Positions 1 to 10,990 of a stretch of DNA of 64,000 nt are shown in pieces (the stretch's first letter is position 1; each line of letters opens with the position of its first letter). The notes below the pieces were generated by a model. That model saw only the letters and a list, made by a program, of their open reading frames with translations. It was not told the DNA's origin and searched no databases. The position numbers and the translations under genes are program-made. This stretch comes from Diprion similis (lineage: Eukaryota > Arthropoda > Insecta > Hymenoptera > Diprionidae), in the NCBI RefSeq assembly GCF_021155765.1, contig NC_060117.1, forward strand, positions 399,001 through 463,000, in the 5' to 3' direction.

Positions 1-379
1 ACGATGACCAGCCGGCTCGAATACACAAACATATATATCGGACAAGTTGTCATTGACCTCAGCCAATTGAAAGTACGTCACAGGAATGATGCGGGAAGTG
101 TTGATAAAATATACGTATTCCTATTTCATGCTTATAAAAAATTATGTCTTCTCATATTCCACACGCTTCTTTTTCTGATCGTGTATGTCTATCGAAAGGA
201 TTCAAAATTTCAACAATTCGAACAACGTTTATAAAAAATTTCATACTAATTACTATTAAACGAATAAAATAATACAGAAGGAAACAAACCTACGAGAATT
301 ATCTATCTATCTTTGTCTGAACGTCATCATTTTATTTAGCTCTACACGCACTTGTTAAAAAAAGACACGGCACGCAACA

Positions 380-402
380 GGGGGGGGGGGGGGGGGGGGG
401 GG
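380..402. repeat. Poly-G run (23 bases)
   Basis: An uninterrupted homopolymer of 23 G lies on the plus strand. Runs this long are uncommon in AT-rich insect DNA and are prone to length errors in sequencing, so the exact length may be unreliable. Confidence 0.95.
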
Positions 403-2740
403 ATAACTACCCCGGGTAAAATGATGTTACACCTGACTGCGACTTGTATACCATCGCCTGACCCTCGGTAGAAATAGCCCCCCACCCCGCCCGACATGTT
501 GAACAATGTACGATTGAATAAACGCGCTGACTGCTGCATGTCGGTTTTTCTCCATTGCAGTTTCAATTCCTGCTTTCTTTTACTTGAAAAAGATCGTATC
601 TAATCAATGAGGGAGGAAACGACGATCGACGTCTCTGGCTAACGGTTGTATCAGAGATCCGTCGAAGGTTTACCGACAAATATTGGATGTACAAACAAAA
701 ACAATAGGTCGCCGTGAGTACAATGAAGAAATAACGGCAACGCATCTAGATTCTCGGCAGAGAACCGCCGCCAAGTTGCGTGAGAGGCGAGAGCCAGCTC
801 GCAAATCTAATGCAAAAAAAAATAGTATAGAGGTTTCTGCGCGGACCTACGGGACAAGGAAAGCATTGTCCACCTCAAATTTGGTTTTGTTAAGAATTAT
901 CGGAGATTTTTCCCGGTTTTGCACGATCTTCCCCAACGATGTGGCAATTCGATAGAACAAATATTTATACCGTTGATTGTATCGGACACAGTACAGAAAG
1001 TTATCGACTATAAATAAGGAAATAGCCACGGTGCCAGCGAGTCGAGACAGGGAATCGGGATAGACGCATATCGGCAATGGGTTTGGACGACGGCTGAACC
1101 CACGACAGTATTTATCACCGAGGCCGCTACACCCAGTTCAATGATAAAGGACGAGAGTTTGTTATAAAAATAAGGCTAAAAAATGTAGTATTGGAAACTA
1201 AATATGGAAATTTTCATACAAAAATTGGATCAATGGCGGGGGTCAAGTTACGAATTAGTTTGAACGAATCGGGCGTCGACTCGAATCCGTCGTAGGACCA
1301 TCACTGAGGAGCCTCGACGCCGCGGCATATTCGCACAATCATCCTCCCGAGGATAATTACTCGATCTATAAGCCATTGGACGTATATCTACTCGGTGGGC
1401 AGCATCCTTGTCTGTGTGGTGACGACGCAGACGACGACGACCACCACTTGGTGAGTATATCGGAGCCTCGACGGAACACAGTCACAGGGGATGGATAATC
1501 GGTCGAGTGTAACAATCGATTTGGCCAATCAGGCGTGCTGCTTCACAGAGTTGAAACTTGAAATTTACCGTCGATGTCAGGACCGATAAAACAACAACGG
1601 GGCAAAGAGAAAAGCAAAGAAAAAGGTTCACTTCGATACCGATCAAGCCACGCCAGCAGCAGTCCGGACGAAGAACGACGACTCTTGTCATTTTGAACCC
1701 CTCCCCCCAACTTTCATCGGTGTTCCGCGGTGTCTTTAATTCCTGCCCAGTATTCTATTGCGCTTGATGGGTTTGAACAAAGTATATGCGCGTTTTACAT
1801 GTCCAGAAATGACTACCTGCAAGATATAAGATATGTAGTAAAAATTTAAACTCTAGGGAGTGACTTAAAACGAGAATAGAAGGGGAGGAGGAGAAAAAAA
1901 TTAAACTGCATTTTTTACTACCAAAAAGTTTAGAAGGTTTGGCTGCTAACCGTGGCTGAAGCTTGGCTTCAGCTTAGCGTGAAAAATAAAGGATGAGCAG
2001 GGGCACTAGGCGCATGAATAAATATTGAAAATTGGAGGATCGGCCTGCAGGTACCAGTGGCATCGTTTCTCTTCGAATCGCGAGAGGATCGCAACGGAAT
2101 CCGCGTCGCCTAATGTCCTCGTTTATTTGAAAGGTTTGACGTATGAATATCGATTCCGCCGGCTGCACTAACCACCCAGTGGCGTTAAGCGTCCGTAAAA
2201 CGTGCCAAATGCACGTATCCGTAATGGAGGGTAGGAAGCTCGAGTGGTATTCAAGTTTCCAACTTAGTGGGGATGAGGAAAAAGTCAACCGACAGCAAGA
2301 AATCGAAACTCGGCTGTCGTAGCGACAATGGGCTTTTTTCTGATTATTCGACCCCGAATAAAGAAACATAACGAGCGAGTAAATAGCAACTAATAATTAA
2401 AGAAAGAACAGAGCATGTAAAACGGAGATACACGGTTAATTGGAAATTCTATTACGTTATAGCTCTACGAAAATATACTCGAGATTTTTCACCAACCGTA
2501 CGACTAATTTGTTTCGATTGATTTATTCATGTTTTTACTTAAATTAATTACCGCGGAATGGCGATCAATCAAAACGGCAAAACACGCGTGTAGAAGGCGA
2601 TTGGCGAGTACGACGCGTGTTAAATAATTGCCCAGAATTTTTACAATACATATTATACATATTACAAATTGTTGCGATGGTTAAAAATTAATGTGGTGAT
2701 ATTTAACATGAGGAAAATTGTGAATTGCGCCACATTTGTG

Positions 2741-2848
2741 TTTCTTTCATTATGATTCAGAATACGGGAAACATGCTATCCTGAATTCACTTTTGTTTTT
2801 CCCTCATTAGGGTTATAGAATACTGGTAAAATGCTGTCACGAATTCAG
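2741..2848. repeat. Diverged tandem pair of about 55 bases
   Basis: Two adjacent segments share the order TTTGT..., TCATTA, AGAATAC, GG/TGG, AAA, ATGCT and GAATTCA. The first runs about 2741-2796 and the second about 2797-2848. They differ at many positions, so the duplication is old. It lies just beyond the 3' end of the condensin gene. Confidence 0.6.
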
Positions 2849-2977
2849 TACGATTATTACCGCAAGTACTTAATTCGATCTTCTCACGCAGCCAAATCTA
2901 GGAGATGATTCTACACTGATCAAGTTAGAACGCAATTCATCATCTTTAACAAGGCACGAGAGTGGAGAAAGTCACTA

Positions 2978-5900
2978 CTAACACTCGTCAAGCTCTTCTT
3001 CGATCATTGGTTCTTCTTCGAACATTTGCTCTTCTTCCATTATTGGCCCATTTTCTGATCCACCTTTGGTTTGAGTGTCCAAATAGCACTTGAAATGCAA
3101 TAGCGTGTTTTTTATACGTTTTTCAGAAGGTTCTACCTGTAATTAGGATTGAAATTAAGAAATGTAGTAATATTCTCTAGAATAAATGTGTCTGCTTGTA
3201 GCTGGACAATTTTTATTAACCTCTGTTAAAAGTCTTTCGACAGACTCTTGAAGGCATTTTCTCATCGAATCATCCTCCAAATGAATATCCAAATACCTCA
3301 GGCTTCGAATAAGCACTTTGGGATCTATACAACTGTCAGAGTTTAGAGCCTCGGCAATTATAGCTAGGGCCAAATTATTATGGGCGCAATAGCCTAGAGG
3401 ACGATCCTGAGTCTCAGTTTTGGTGAGGTGCAAAACAAGTTGCGCGACCTTTAGAGGTTCGATCTCGTGTAACGGACTGGTATTCGGAGCGTTGGCCAAC
3501 ATTTTCAGCGTCACGAGAAAAGAGCGTTCCAGCATTTCATGGCTATCCGGAACAACGGCCCCAAAATGATTGAAAAAGTAACTCAAACACTGGCGCAGAT
3601 AAGAGTCGTTGTTAGTCACAGGATTGTGCCATAAAATAATGAGTCGCGCGACCAAAGAGGGACTGGAGATTCTTCGGTGCAATAAAAGCTTGCAAAGACC
3701 TTCAACCGCAATTGTACGTAGGTCCTGATTCTGTAGAAAAAAAAATATCAAGATTGTTGCGGGAATCAAAATCGCCATGAAATTCGCTCAAACGGTAAAG
3801 TGATCGAGTGCTAAGCTTACTGCATTATCCAATAACCCTGTGAGGACATGGATGATATTTCTATTTTCGCTATTTAGCGAAGGTCGCGGGGTGCTGAGCA
3901 ACGTATCTGCATCTTCCGAACGACTATACAGTCTAACAGTCTTGTTACTCCTACTTTTGTTAGCCTGAGCGGTATCTTTCGTTGTTTCCGGATCTGGAGC
4001 CATACCCAGACGCTCAAGGCCGTAAAGTACCAGTAAATCAAATATACCCTTGAGTGCGGCGAGCCAAATATCATCATTTTCCACACTAAATTGCAGGAAG
4101 AAAACGGGTATGTATTTCTTGGCCAAATCCTCGTCCAAGAGACAGCAAACTGTAGTTGCCTTCAGTGCTCCGATTATGACGCTGCACACGGAATGCTAAA
4201 AGTACGAAAAATCTAGTTTACCCAAATTGGAATGAATTTTTCTCAAATATCGACACAACGTTTCTATACACCTACATCGAGATTGGGAAGAACCATATCC
4301 ATTAGAAGACTTCTCAACAACGGACACAATGTCTTTACGCTTTGCGTCATGGAGAACATGATTTGCAAGCACTTTGTCAGCGTTTTTTTGTCACTTTTTA
4401 ATTCGTATTCTTCCCGCACCTCTTCAACAACCTGATCTGTGCCAAGATCTTCAATGAAGGTTTTGAGAACTTCAATTTTGCTTTTCAATTCCTCTGCCCG
4501 CAAAAAATTTTTACTTTGGATCGCCAGATACTGTTCCTCTTGAACTTGAAGTAACTCTACTTTCAATTTTGCTTTCTGAAACAATGAGTATGAAACTTGA
4601 GGTTATAGCGGTTAATTGTAACAAATATATGGTTTCTTGGATTTTCACAAAAACGACACCTTCATATCTTTTTCGTGTTTCTCAGCTTCGGATAAGGGTA
4701 CAACATCGGTTGTCAATGGCATTCGTAGTTCACTTATCACATTGGCCAATAAATTCAGTCTGCTTTCGGTATCTGGCACAATGGCTACACACTGTTGAAC
4801 AATACTATCGATAAGAGCTTCGGAATCATGATCCGACTTTAGCGTATCTACTATCAATTCCTTCAAGTTTTCCCTGCCAACCTCGTCGTGTAGATCGCAA
4901 ATTTTTGTGATTTCAAACAACTGCAGAAGAATGAAGCGGAGCGTGGTCTGTTCCCAAGTTTCACGCTGATCGTGATTCATTTGTTTCATGAATTCTCTGA
5001 TGTACTCACAAAATTTTGAAAGTTCGGGCAATATTTTATCAATCTCATCTTGACAGCCCTCGCGCTGCAAGTGTGTAATCACGCACCGCCAATAAATTAC
5101 GCTTTCGCTTGATAATTTCTCATGTGGAATTAATTTTGTGTCAGGATCGACAGGCACATGTTGAATGATATTACGCACCGGAGTAACTCTGCAAACGTGA
5201 AATCAGAAAATGCGATAATGGTTTTCATTAGAACATGCAAGTAAATAGTTTAACATCTGGTCATCGGATAAACCTACTTCAATAAAACATCCAGCATTAG
5301 AATAGAAATTTCCAGTGCATTCTCAGCATCCAACGCTCGGAGCAATTTGATGAAATCTCCCTCGTAATGTTCCAGCCAGGTGGGTAATAATTGCGTTTTA
5401 ACATACTTGCTAACCTTTTCAGATCTATCTCGTAGTCCGTCGCTCAACAACTTTTCTCTTTGCTCGATGGTCAACGATCTAACTGTAATTTTAGTCAAAA
5501 ATTGAAAGGCCAATTTTCTCACGCCATCGTTAATATCACGAGTTCTCCGCAGCGCAGCTGCCAGTGTTTGCTTGTTTTTTCCCATTGTGAGCAAGACTGC
5601 CCGGCGAACTTCGGCCTGTGGATCTTTGGTCAGGTGAAATATGAATGCTTTGATCACAGGGCAATGTTCATCCGACGGATCTTGAAGACGATGAAGAGCT
5701 AAAATTGCCTGAGCCCTGATTTTGGGCACCTTATCCAGTAATCGCTCGGTCATACATGTAGTGATTCTATCGCACAGGAAATCATCTATAAACGCGTCGT
5801 CCCCCATAGAGTTGAGAAGCATATTCATGAAGTAGCACATACGGAACCTCAGCGCTGTATCTGCGACATCGTGATTATCTAATAAAAACTCAAACAACGA

Positions 5901-6338
5901 ACTCAAAAAAGGGCACAGTTCCTCTTCGTCGGGTTCGTCGTTGAACGATTGTACACTGACTGCAAATTTTGCAGCAAAGATAAGTACGTTCTCGATACGA
6001 GGGTGATGCTCTCCCTCGCCCAACGGAATTAACAAGCAAGATATGAACGCCCGTGTAAAGTCTTTCTCGTTCGCCTGCAAAAGATTAGTAGTCAGTTATG
6101 ACTATTCTCGACGTGCCACACATTTCGGAGTTGATACTACACCAGAATGTGAAGCTCTATGAGCGAAACTGCCTACTAAGTATACGAATTCGCAACTCAG
6201 ATGGGTGAAGAAATAATCCTGGACCAAGCTCACCTTTTGGCACAGTTTCTTCAATTTCGACATGAACTCCGGGTGAACTCTACGGGAATACTGAACCTGC
6301 GTGAATGCCTCCTGCATTTGCACGAGCACTTCGGCCAT
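2978..6338 (-). CDS. Cap-G: Condensin complex subunit 3 (Cap-G, NCAPG)
   Basis: HEAT-repeat subunit of condensin I, which binds DNA with the kleisin Cap-H and compacts mitotic chromosomes. Seven exons on the minus strand: 6338-6234, 6074-5278, 5188-4660, 4575-4276, 4195-3821, 3730-3221 and 3136-2978, giving 924 residues. All joins are GT-AG and keep frame. The N-terminus (MAEVLVQMQEAF) and the HEAT segments in exon 2 (KVPKIRAQAILALHRLQDP, DPQAEVRRAVL) are typical of Cap-G. A helical insert, probably coiled-coil, falls in exon 4 (KAKLKVELLQVQEEQYLA). The protein ends in a short acidic Glu-rich tail. It is somewhat shorter than the human protein of about 1015 residues. Recognition is from remembered family sequence and is firm. 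Confidence 0.93.
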
Positions 6339-7269
6339 TTTTTAGTACAGACGATACACCTCGTATGTCAAAAATTAGGCCCAAAACTCGTCCCGTTGGC
6401 AGAAATTCAACCGCACGCGTCAAGAACCGTTGACAGCGTTGAAAGTTTTCATTTGAAATCAATGATGCCGGTTTGGCTGCGTTTAAGAGCGATTGTCGCT
6501 GGGGCGAGTCTCGACCACTTTCGATAGTCGACACTCGATTAATATCGCCAGCTTACGTAACCTCGTGTACGCAGCCGCAGTCGTCGGCCATTGTGGACGG
6601 AAGACGATTCCGAGTTGATTTGTCACAAGTTCGCCGCAGAGAGTATTTCCACAAAACGGTAATGATACTCATAAGCTTAAATTACTACTTCGATCGGTGG
6701 TTTTGTAAAGAAAAATCATGATTGCTGACTAGTCGGTTATCCTCCAATTTTCATGTCTTATTCGAGGTCAAATAAAGTTCGAAACTCGTTTATTGTTAGT
6801 CTGCTTTACATTCTGCCCTATTTTGCACGCCAGTAATAACTCTATTCAATTACTACATAATACTTAATATTTAATGAAAATATTTTTCGTTCCCACGAAA
6901 GTAATACCATCCGTTTAGCAAAACTTGTGCTAATATCCTTCCCAACATAAATCATTGCAATATTACATAACTGACGTTCCTAAATATTTCAGTGGTTCGT
7001 CGATTCCTTTTTCTCACGTTTCGTCTAGAAATCACTAATGTAACAAAGCACGACGAAATTGTACATTATCGTGATGTCAACCGTGTTTGTGAAAGGTTGA
7101 ATCAAAACGTGATAACACCTATAGTTTTCAGGGAAATATAAAAGTTGACGTAAGAAAAAACAAGTGTTTGTTTTCGATGGGATGGGATGTTTATACGTAG
7201 CCCAGTACTAAGAAAAAAAAAAAGAATCGATTTTATAATTGTTGTTTTACGGCCCGTTGTTTAGCAAAG
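6339..7269. other. Spacer between Cap-G and the small membrane protein gene
   Basis: This divergent spacer must hold the Cap-G 5' leader, ending just above 6338, and the leader of the plus-strand gene starting at 7270. GGCCATTGTGG near 6590 resembles a YY1-type site. No coding sequence is supported. Confidence 0.4.
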
Positions 7270-7652
7270 ATGTCCGGAGAACCACCTGCTCTGGTCTCTC
7301 GTCCCATGAAATTCCCGTACACCTTTACGGCACAGATTGCACAATTTCCATACAAGTTCTATTGGAAATACTCCTGGCAATTCAGATTCTACGCTTATGC
7401 CGTTGTCGCCAGCTTACCCATATTCTACCAGATTCACAAACTATGTAAGTGCAATAATTTTTTTGCTGCCCAGAACAGTTCTTTGCATAAAAAATAAGAA
7501 TAGCATGGAAAATTGATCGTGACACTATCTATAGACTCGGTACTTGTTCAAAACTTTATACATTTTGTTCCTGTTTTATAGCTAACAGTCCAGAGAACAA
7601 AGCTGCATACGCAGAGATGAGAAGGAAGGAAGCAGCTGAACACCACCACTAG
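7270..7652 (+). CDS. Small single-pass membrane protein, 81 residues, family not recognised
   Basis: Two exons, 7270-7444 and 7582-7652, joined by a GTAAGT...TTTATAG intron of 137 bases. The start MSGEPPALVS is the first ATG in this frame. Residues 1-33 are aromatic and basic (RPMKFPYTFTAQ, FPYKFYWKYSW), residues about 36-54 form one hydrophobic segment (FYAYAVVASLPIFYQI), and a charged tail follows (SPENKAAYAEMRRKEAAEHHH). This plan of short N-terminus, one membrane span and charged tail is typical of accessory subunits of mitochondrial respiratory complexes. That is an inference from shape; I could not name the family. An AATAAA signal lies at 7771-7776. The gene converges with the microprotein gene at 7946-8059. 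Confidence 0.75.
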
Positions 7653-7770
7653 AATTGTCATTCGATTATTGCTTAGAAGAGTCGCGAATTAAACTTTAGA
7701 TACGATCCTTTCGTTGTGAAATTTCTGATGTTCCGTAATACCTCTTATAAACAAGGTGTAGTCGTTGACA

Positions 7771-7809
7771 AATAAACATCGCGCCGTAAACTCATTTCGT
7801 TTGTTTATT
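7771..7809. terminator. Back-to-back polyadenylation signals of convergent genes
   Basis: AATAAA on the plus strand at 7771-7776 serves the gene ending at 7652. AATAAA on the minus strand (TTTATT at 7804-7809) fits a transcript coming from 7946. The two signals point at each other about 28 bases apart, so the two mRNAs probably overlap at their 3' ends. Confidence 0.6.
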
Positions 7810-7945
7810 CGAAAATTTCATTGAATTAATTAATCCACTTAGAAGCATAAAAGTAAAGCGCCAACCGCCAGAGCTAAGAATCAATTTAAAATCGTACACA
7901 CACTTGTACATGAGTAAAGTGAAATCGGTAACATTAAACCCGAAA

Positions 7946-8059
7946 CTATAGGCAGATCGGAAAACTGAATGCCACGAAGAAGGTGAAATTAGTATGAAGG
8001 GTGGGACGTAAGCCTCTTTGACTTAACTCGTGCAACACGGGTCTACGAAGTAAAGCCAT
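7946..8059 (-). CDS. Putative 37-residue microprotein with hydrophobic C-terminus
   Basis: The ORF begins MALLRRPVLHELSQRG and ends NFTFFVAFSFPICL at a TAG. An intron at 8202-8098 (GTAAGT...TTTCTGTAG) joins a leader exon from about 8380 to 8203 with the coding exon starting at 8097. After splicing, the leader has no ATG, so this ATG (context GAAAATGG) is the first in the mRNA. A minus-strand AATAAA lies at 7809-7804. The protein has a basic amphipathic start and a hydrophobic end, as in tail-anchored or mitochondrial micropeptides. I recognise no family. A non-coding RNA remains possible. Confidence 0.45.
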   Translation of the reverse strand: MALLRRPVLHELSQRGLRPTLHTNFTFFVAFSFPICL

Positions 8060-8750
8060 TTTCCTCGCTAGGAAAATTCTTATCAACCCGATCGGAACTA
8101 CAGAAAGCAATTCAAGAAGAGAAAACCCATAAAGTGAACGTATACGGTTTGGTAGCATTGCACAAGAAGAAAACAGAGTCATTTCAAAATCATGCGACTT
8201 ACTCGTGCAGCGGTGAAACGATATCTGCGTAGTACGTAGCGTTTCTGTAGAAAATCCTTGCGAGGTAATCCACTTGCCGTATATCCAATTGACACTGATA
8301 TTGCACAACACACGCGATAACTTCCGACTCGAGACGCGACCAGAACCGCACTAAGAGAATTCTTCCACACTTGATACTTTATCGACGGAAACCTTGTTTC
8401 GCGAACGGACGCCGTAACCCCGAAATTAATCGAACACCGAAAACAACGGCTGGGAATCGTGAAAATCGGGTACGACTACGTCCCGCGAAGACCGCGACAC
8501 ACCGAACCGCACAAACACACCCGTGCATCGCGTTCACTTTGCACATTTTTTGCACCGCGATGACGACAAACTAACAATTATCACACACAATTATTTACAC
8601 CGCGAGATTATTCGAACGGTATTACGGCTCGTCCGTCGATTTTTTTTTTCCAGCACCGCGATGCCGCCAGAAAGGCCGGTCGAAATGATTGGACTGATGC
8701 CATTCGATAAAATTTACGTCACTTAACTGAGAAAACGATCGATGCTTTTA

Positions 8751-10010
8751 CACGATATTCTACCAAAACGCGGTAATTATGACTTAGATGTAATTGAATA
8801 TTATTGAAATCCGATGCGACGAGACGTTCGAACCGTGGCACATCGGACGCGAAACTAAAATGGTTTCGTGCCGCTGTTCACGTCGCACCGTCTTTTGTTT
8901 AACGGTCGCCGCGATAGTTTGAAAATTTTCAGACATTTATTGCAGGTTTATACGTAATCTTGCAATTTCAAAACGTTTACAAGACAGGAACTTATATAGA
9001 AAATGTGAATAGAAATTTTCTCCCGACCAAAATTGGAATGTTCATGGATATTAACAAACCTTAACGGGAGAATGTCTCATGCCAGAATAGACGTGCAACC
9101 TGTCCTGGCAACCCGTTACGATGCTGTGAACCGATCATGTTTTGTTTACCGGAGGGGGATAAAAATTCACATTACGGCTATATAATATGTCAAAAGATTG
9201 TTTACTTATTGTTGTTGTTTCCTTTCGTTTTTTTCTCTTTTATTATTGAAATATTTCATCATTACTAAATTAATAATTGTAGAAAACGCACATCATTACA
9301 ATTAAGGACCGATTTAATCATACTACATAATGCAACGGACAATGACACTTTGTACCCTCGATTTTGTGTATGCACGATATTTTACCAAAACGCGGTAATT
9401 ATGATTTAGATGTAGGTGAATATTATCCAAAACCGATGCCACGAAACGTTCGAACCGTAACACATCGGACGCGAAACTAAAGTGGTTTCGTGCCGCTGTT
9501 CACGTCGCACCGTCTTTTGTTTAACGGTCGTCGCGATGGTTTGAAAATTTTCACACATTTATTGCAGGTTTATACGTAATCTTGCAATTTCGAAACGTTT
9601 AGAAGACAGGAACTTATATAGAAAAGGTCGATAGAATTTTCTCCCGACCAAAATTTGAATGTTCATCTATATTAACAAACCTTAACGAGGGAATGTCTCA
9701 TGCCAGAATAAACGAGCAACCAGTCCGGCAATCAGTTACGATGCTGTAAACCGATCGTGATTTGTTTACCGGCGGGGGATACAAATTCACATTATAACGC
9801 ACGGAGAACATTTCGGCTATATAATATGTCAAAAGATTGTTTAATTATTGTTGTTGTTTCCTTTCGTTTTTCTCTTCTTTTATTATTGAAATATTTCATC
9901 ATTACTAAATTAATAATTGTATAAAATGCACATCATTACAATTAAGGACCGCTTTAATCATACTATACAATACAACGGACATTGACACTTTGTACCCTCG
10001 ATTTTGTGTA
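8751..10010. repeat. Head-to-tail duplication, two diverged units of about 620 and 638 bases
   Basis: Unit 1 (8751-9370) begins CACGATATTC and ends TTTTGTGTA. Unit 2 (9373-10010) begins CACGATATTT and ends with the same string. The units are collinear with scattered substitutions. Unit 2 carries about 20 extra bases near 9796-9815, between ATTCACATTA and CGGCTATATAA. No long ORF exists in either unit on either strand and no terminal inverted repeats are seen. It may be a duplicated regulatory or non-coding RNA segment, or the start of a satellite. Confidence 0.9.
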
Positions 10011-10990
10011 GGCCCAGCCTAAATTCGCAAATTGATTATATTTCGAACAGAGATGCATAAGTACCTTCGAAACTTATAAAAAAAAAAAAAAAAATTCCAC
10101 CATGAGCCGAGAGGCTAAGGAGAAAGAAAGAGAGCTATCGGTGACATACGTATTCTCCATTAAATATCCTATTTATAATATGGTAATGTTCTATGTATAA
10201 CTGTGCAGAAGAAATGCTTACTACGATGATATATTGTATACTCGTGTGTCAGAAGACACATTGAAAAAATGATGCCCAATTTGAATGAAGAAATATACTC
10301 TGGAACTTTAGCATTATCTCTATAAGGAGCGTACAACCGGCTGGTTTGGCGGATTAAAACTACTTTTATAATAATAAATTATCGTAAATGCAAAAATACA
10401 CGTGTCGTACTCGGCAAAAAATTCCAACTAAAGAAAAACTAGCATTATGCATTAAGTATACTGTTATAGGTAGGTACTCTCCGATTTATATCAGACTATC
10501 ACTTACTTAAGGCATATTTAAATTCATTGTCACACTATAAAAGTAAGATAACAATCCACTATGCCCCCCTCCGTACAGTTTCCAGCAGTTTTCAGCAAGT
10601 AGGAACGCTTGTAGAACGGTAAGAATCTTTCAGTTTTATTAACGGTTGCAAAGTCTCATCAATACCATTCAAAAGTATGAAATTTTCAATAAATATTGTG
10701 ATAAAATGTACATCCTCTCAATTCAAGCTTACAAGAACCGTTTTATAAAATAAATTTGAGAGCAATCGTTGCCCGTACATGTAACAAGTAACATTTTTAG
10801 TCTTGATATTTGCTAAAATCAGTTGAGAAACACTGGTGATAATTATAGAAATACTTTTTCGAGCGGCCAGAGAAATGAAAATAAATACAATTGTTACTGC
10901 ATTTGAAAAACTCGTGTAGCCTTGATTGGAGTTATTCGCGAATTGCTCAGATGGATTTGCTACGTTACTGCTGTCAATCACGGGTCGCAC
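10011..10990. other. 3' flank of Acf1, no gene found
   Basis: This stretch has a run of A near 10079-10095 and AT-rich sequence. It probably carries the Acf1 3' UTR in its upper part. No coding sequence is supported. Confidence 0.4.

Larger units (their letters stand above)
1..2977. other. Intergenic stretch, no supported gene
   Basis: No ORF here looks like a real exon. The longest (1974-2369, minus, 131 codons) has no recognisable motif. The stretch holds a 23-base run of G at 380-402, a diverged tandem repeat near 2741-2848, and the 3' flank of the condensin gene. Around 1440-1460 there is a strong splice-donor-like string after a purine-rich segment, so an untranslated 5' exon of an off-window gene is possible but unproven. 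Confidence 0.5.

Noticed and set aside
1974-2369. 131-codon minus-strand ORF
   Set aside because: No motif, no splice context and biased chance composition; not enough to call a gene.
8179-8370. Minus-strand ORF with a mitochondrial-presequence look
   Set aside because: It opens with GTG, not ATG, and the spliced leader over it contains no ATG at all, so it is read as 5' untranslated.
8751-10010. Transposon interpretation of the tandem duplication
   Set aside because: No terminal inverted repeats, target-site duplication, transposase or reverse transcriptase frame could be seen.
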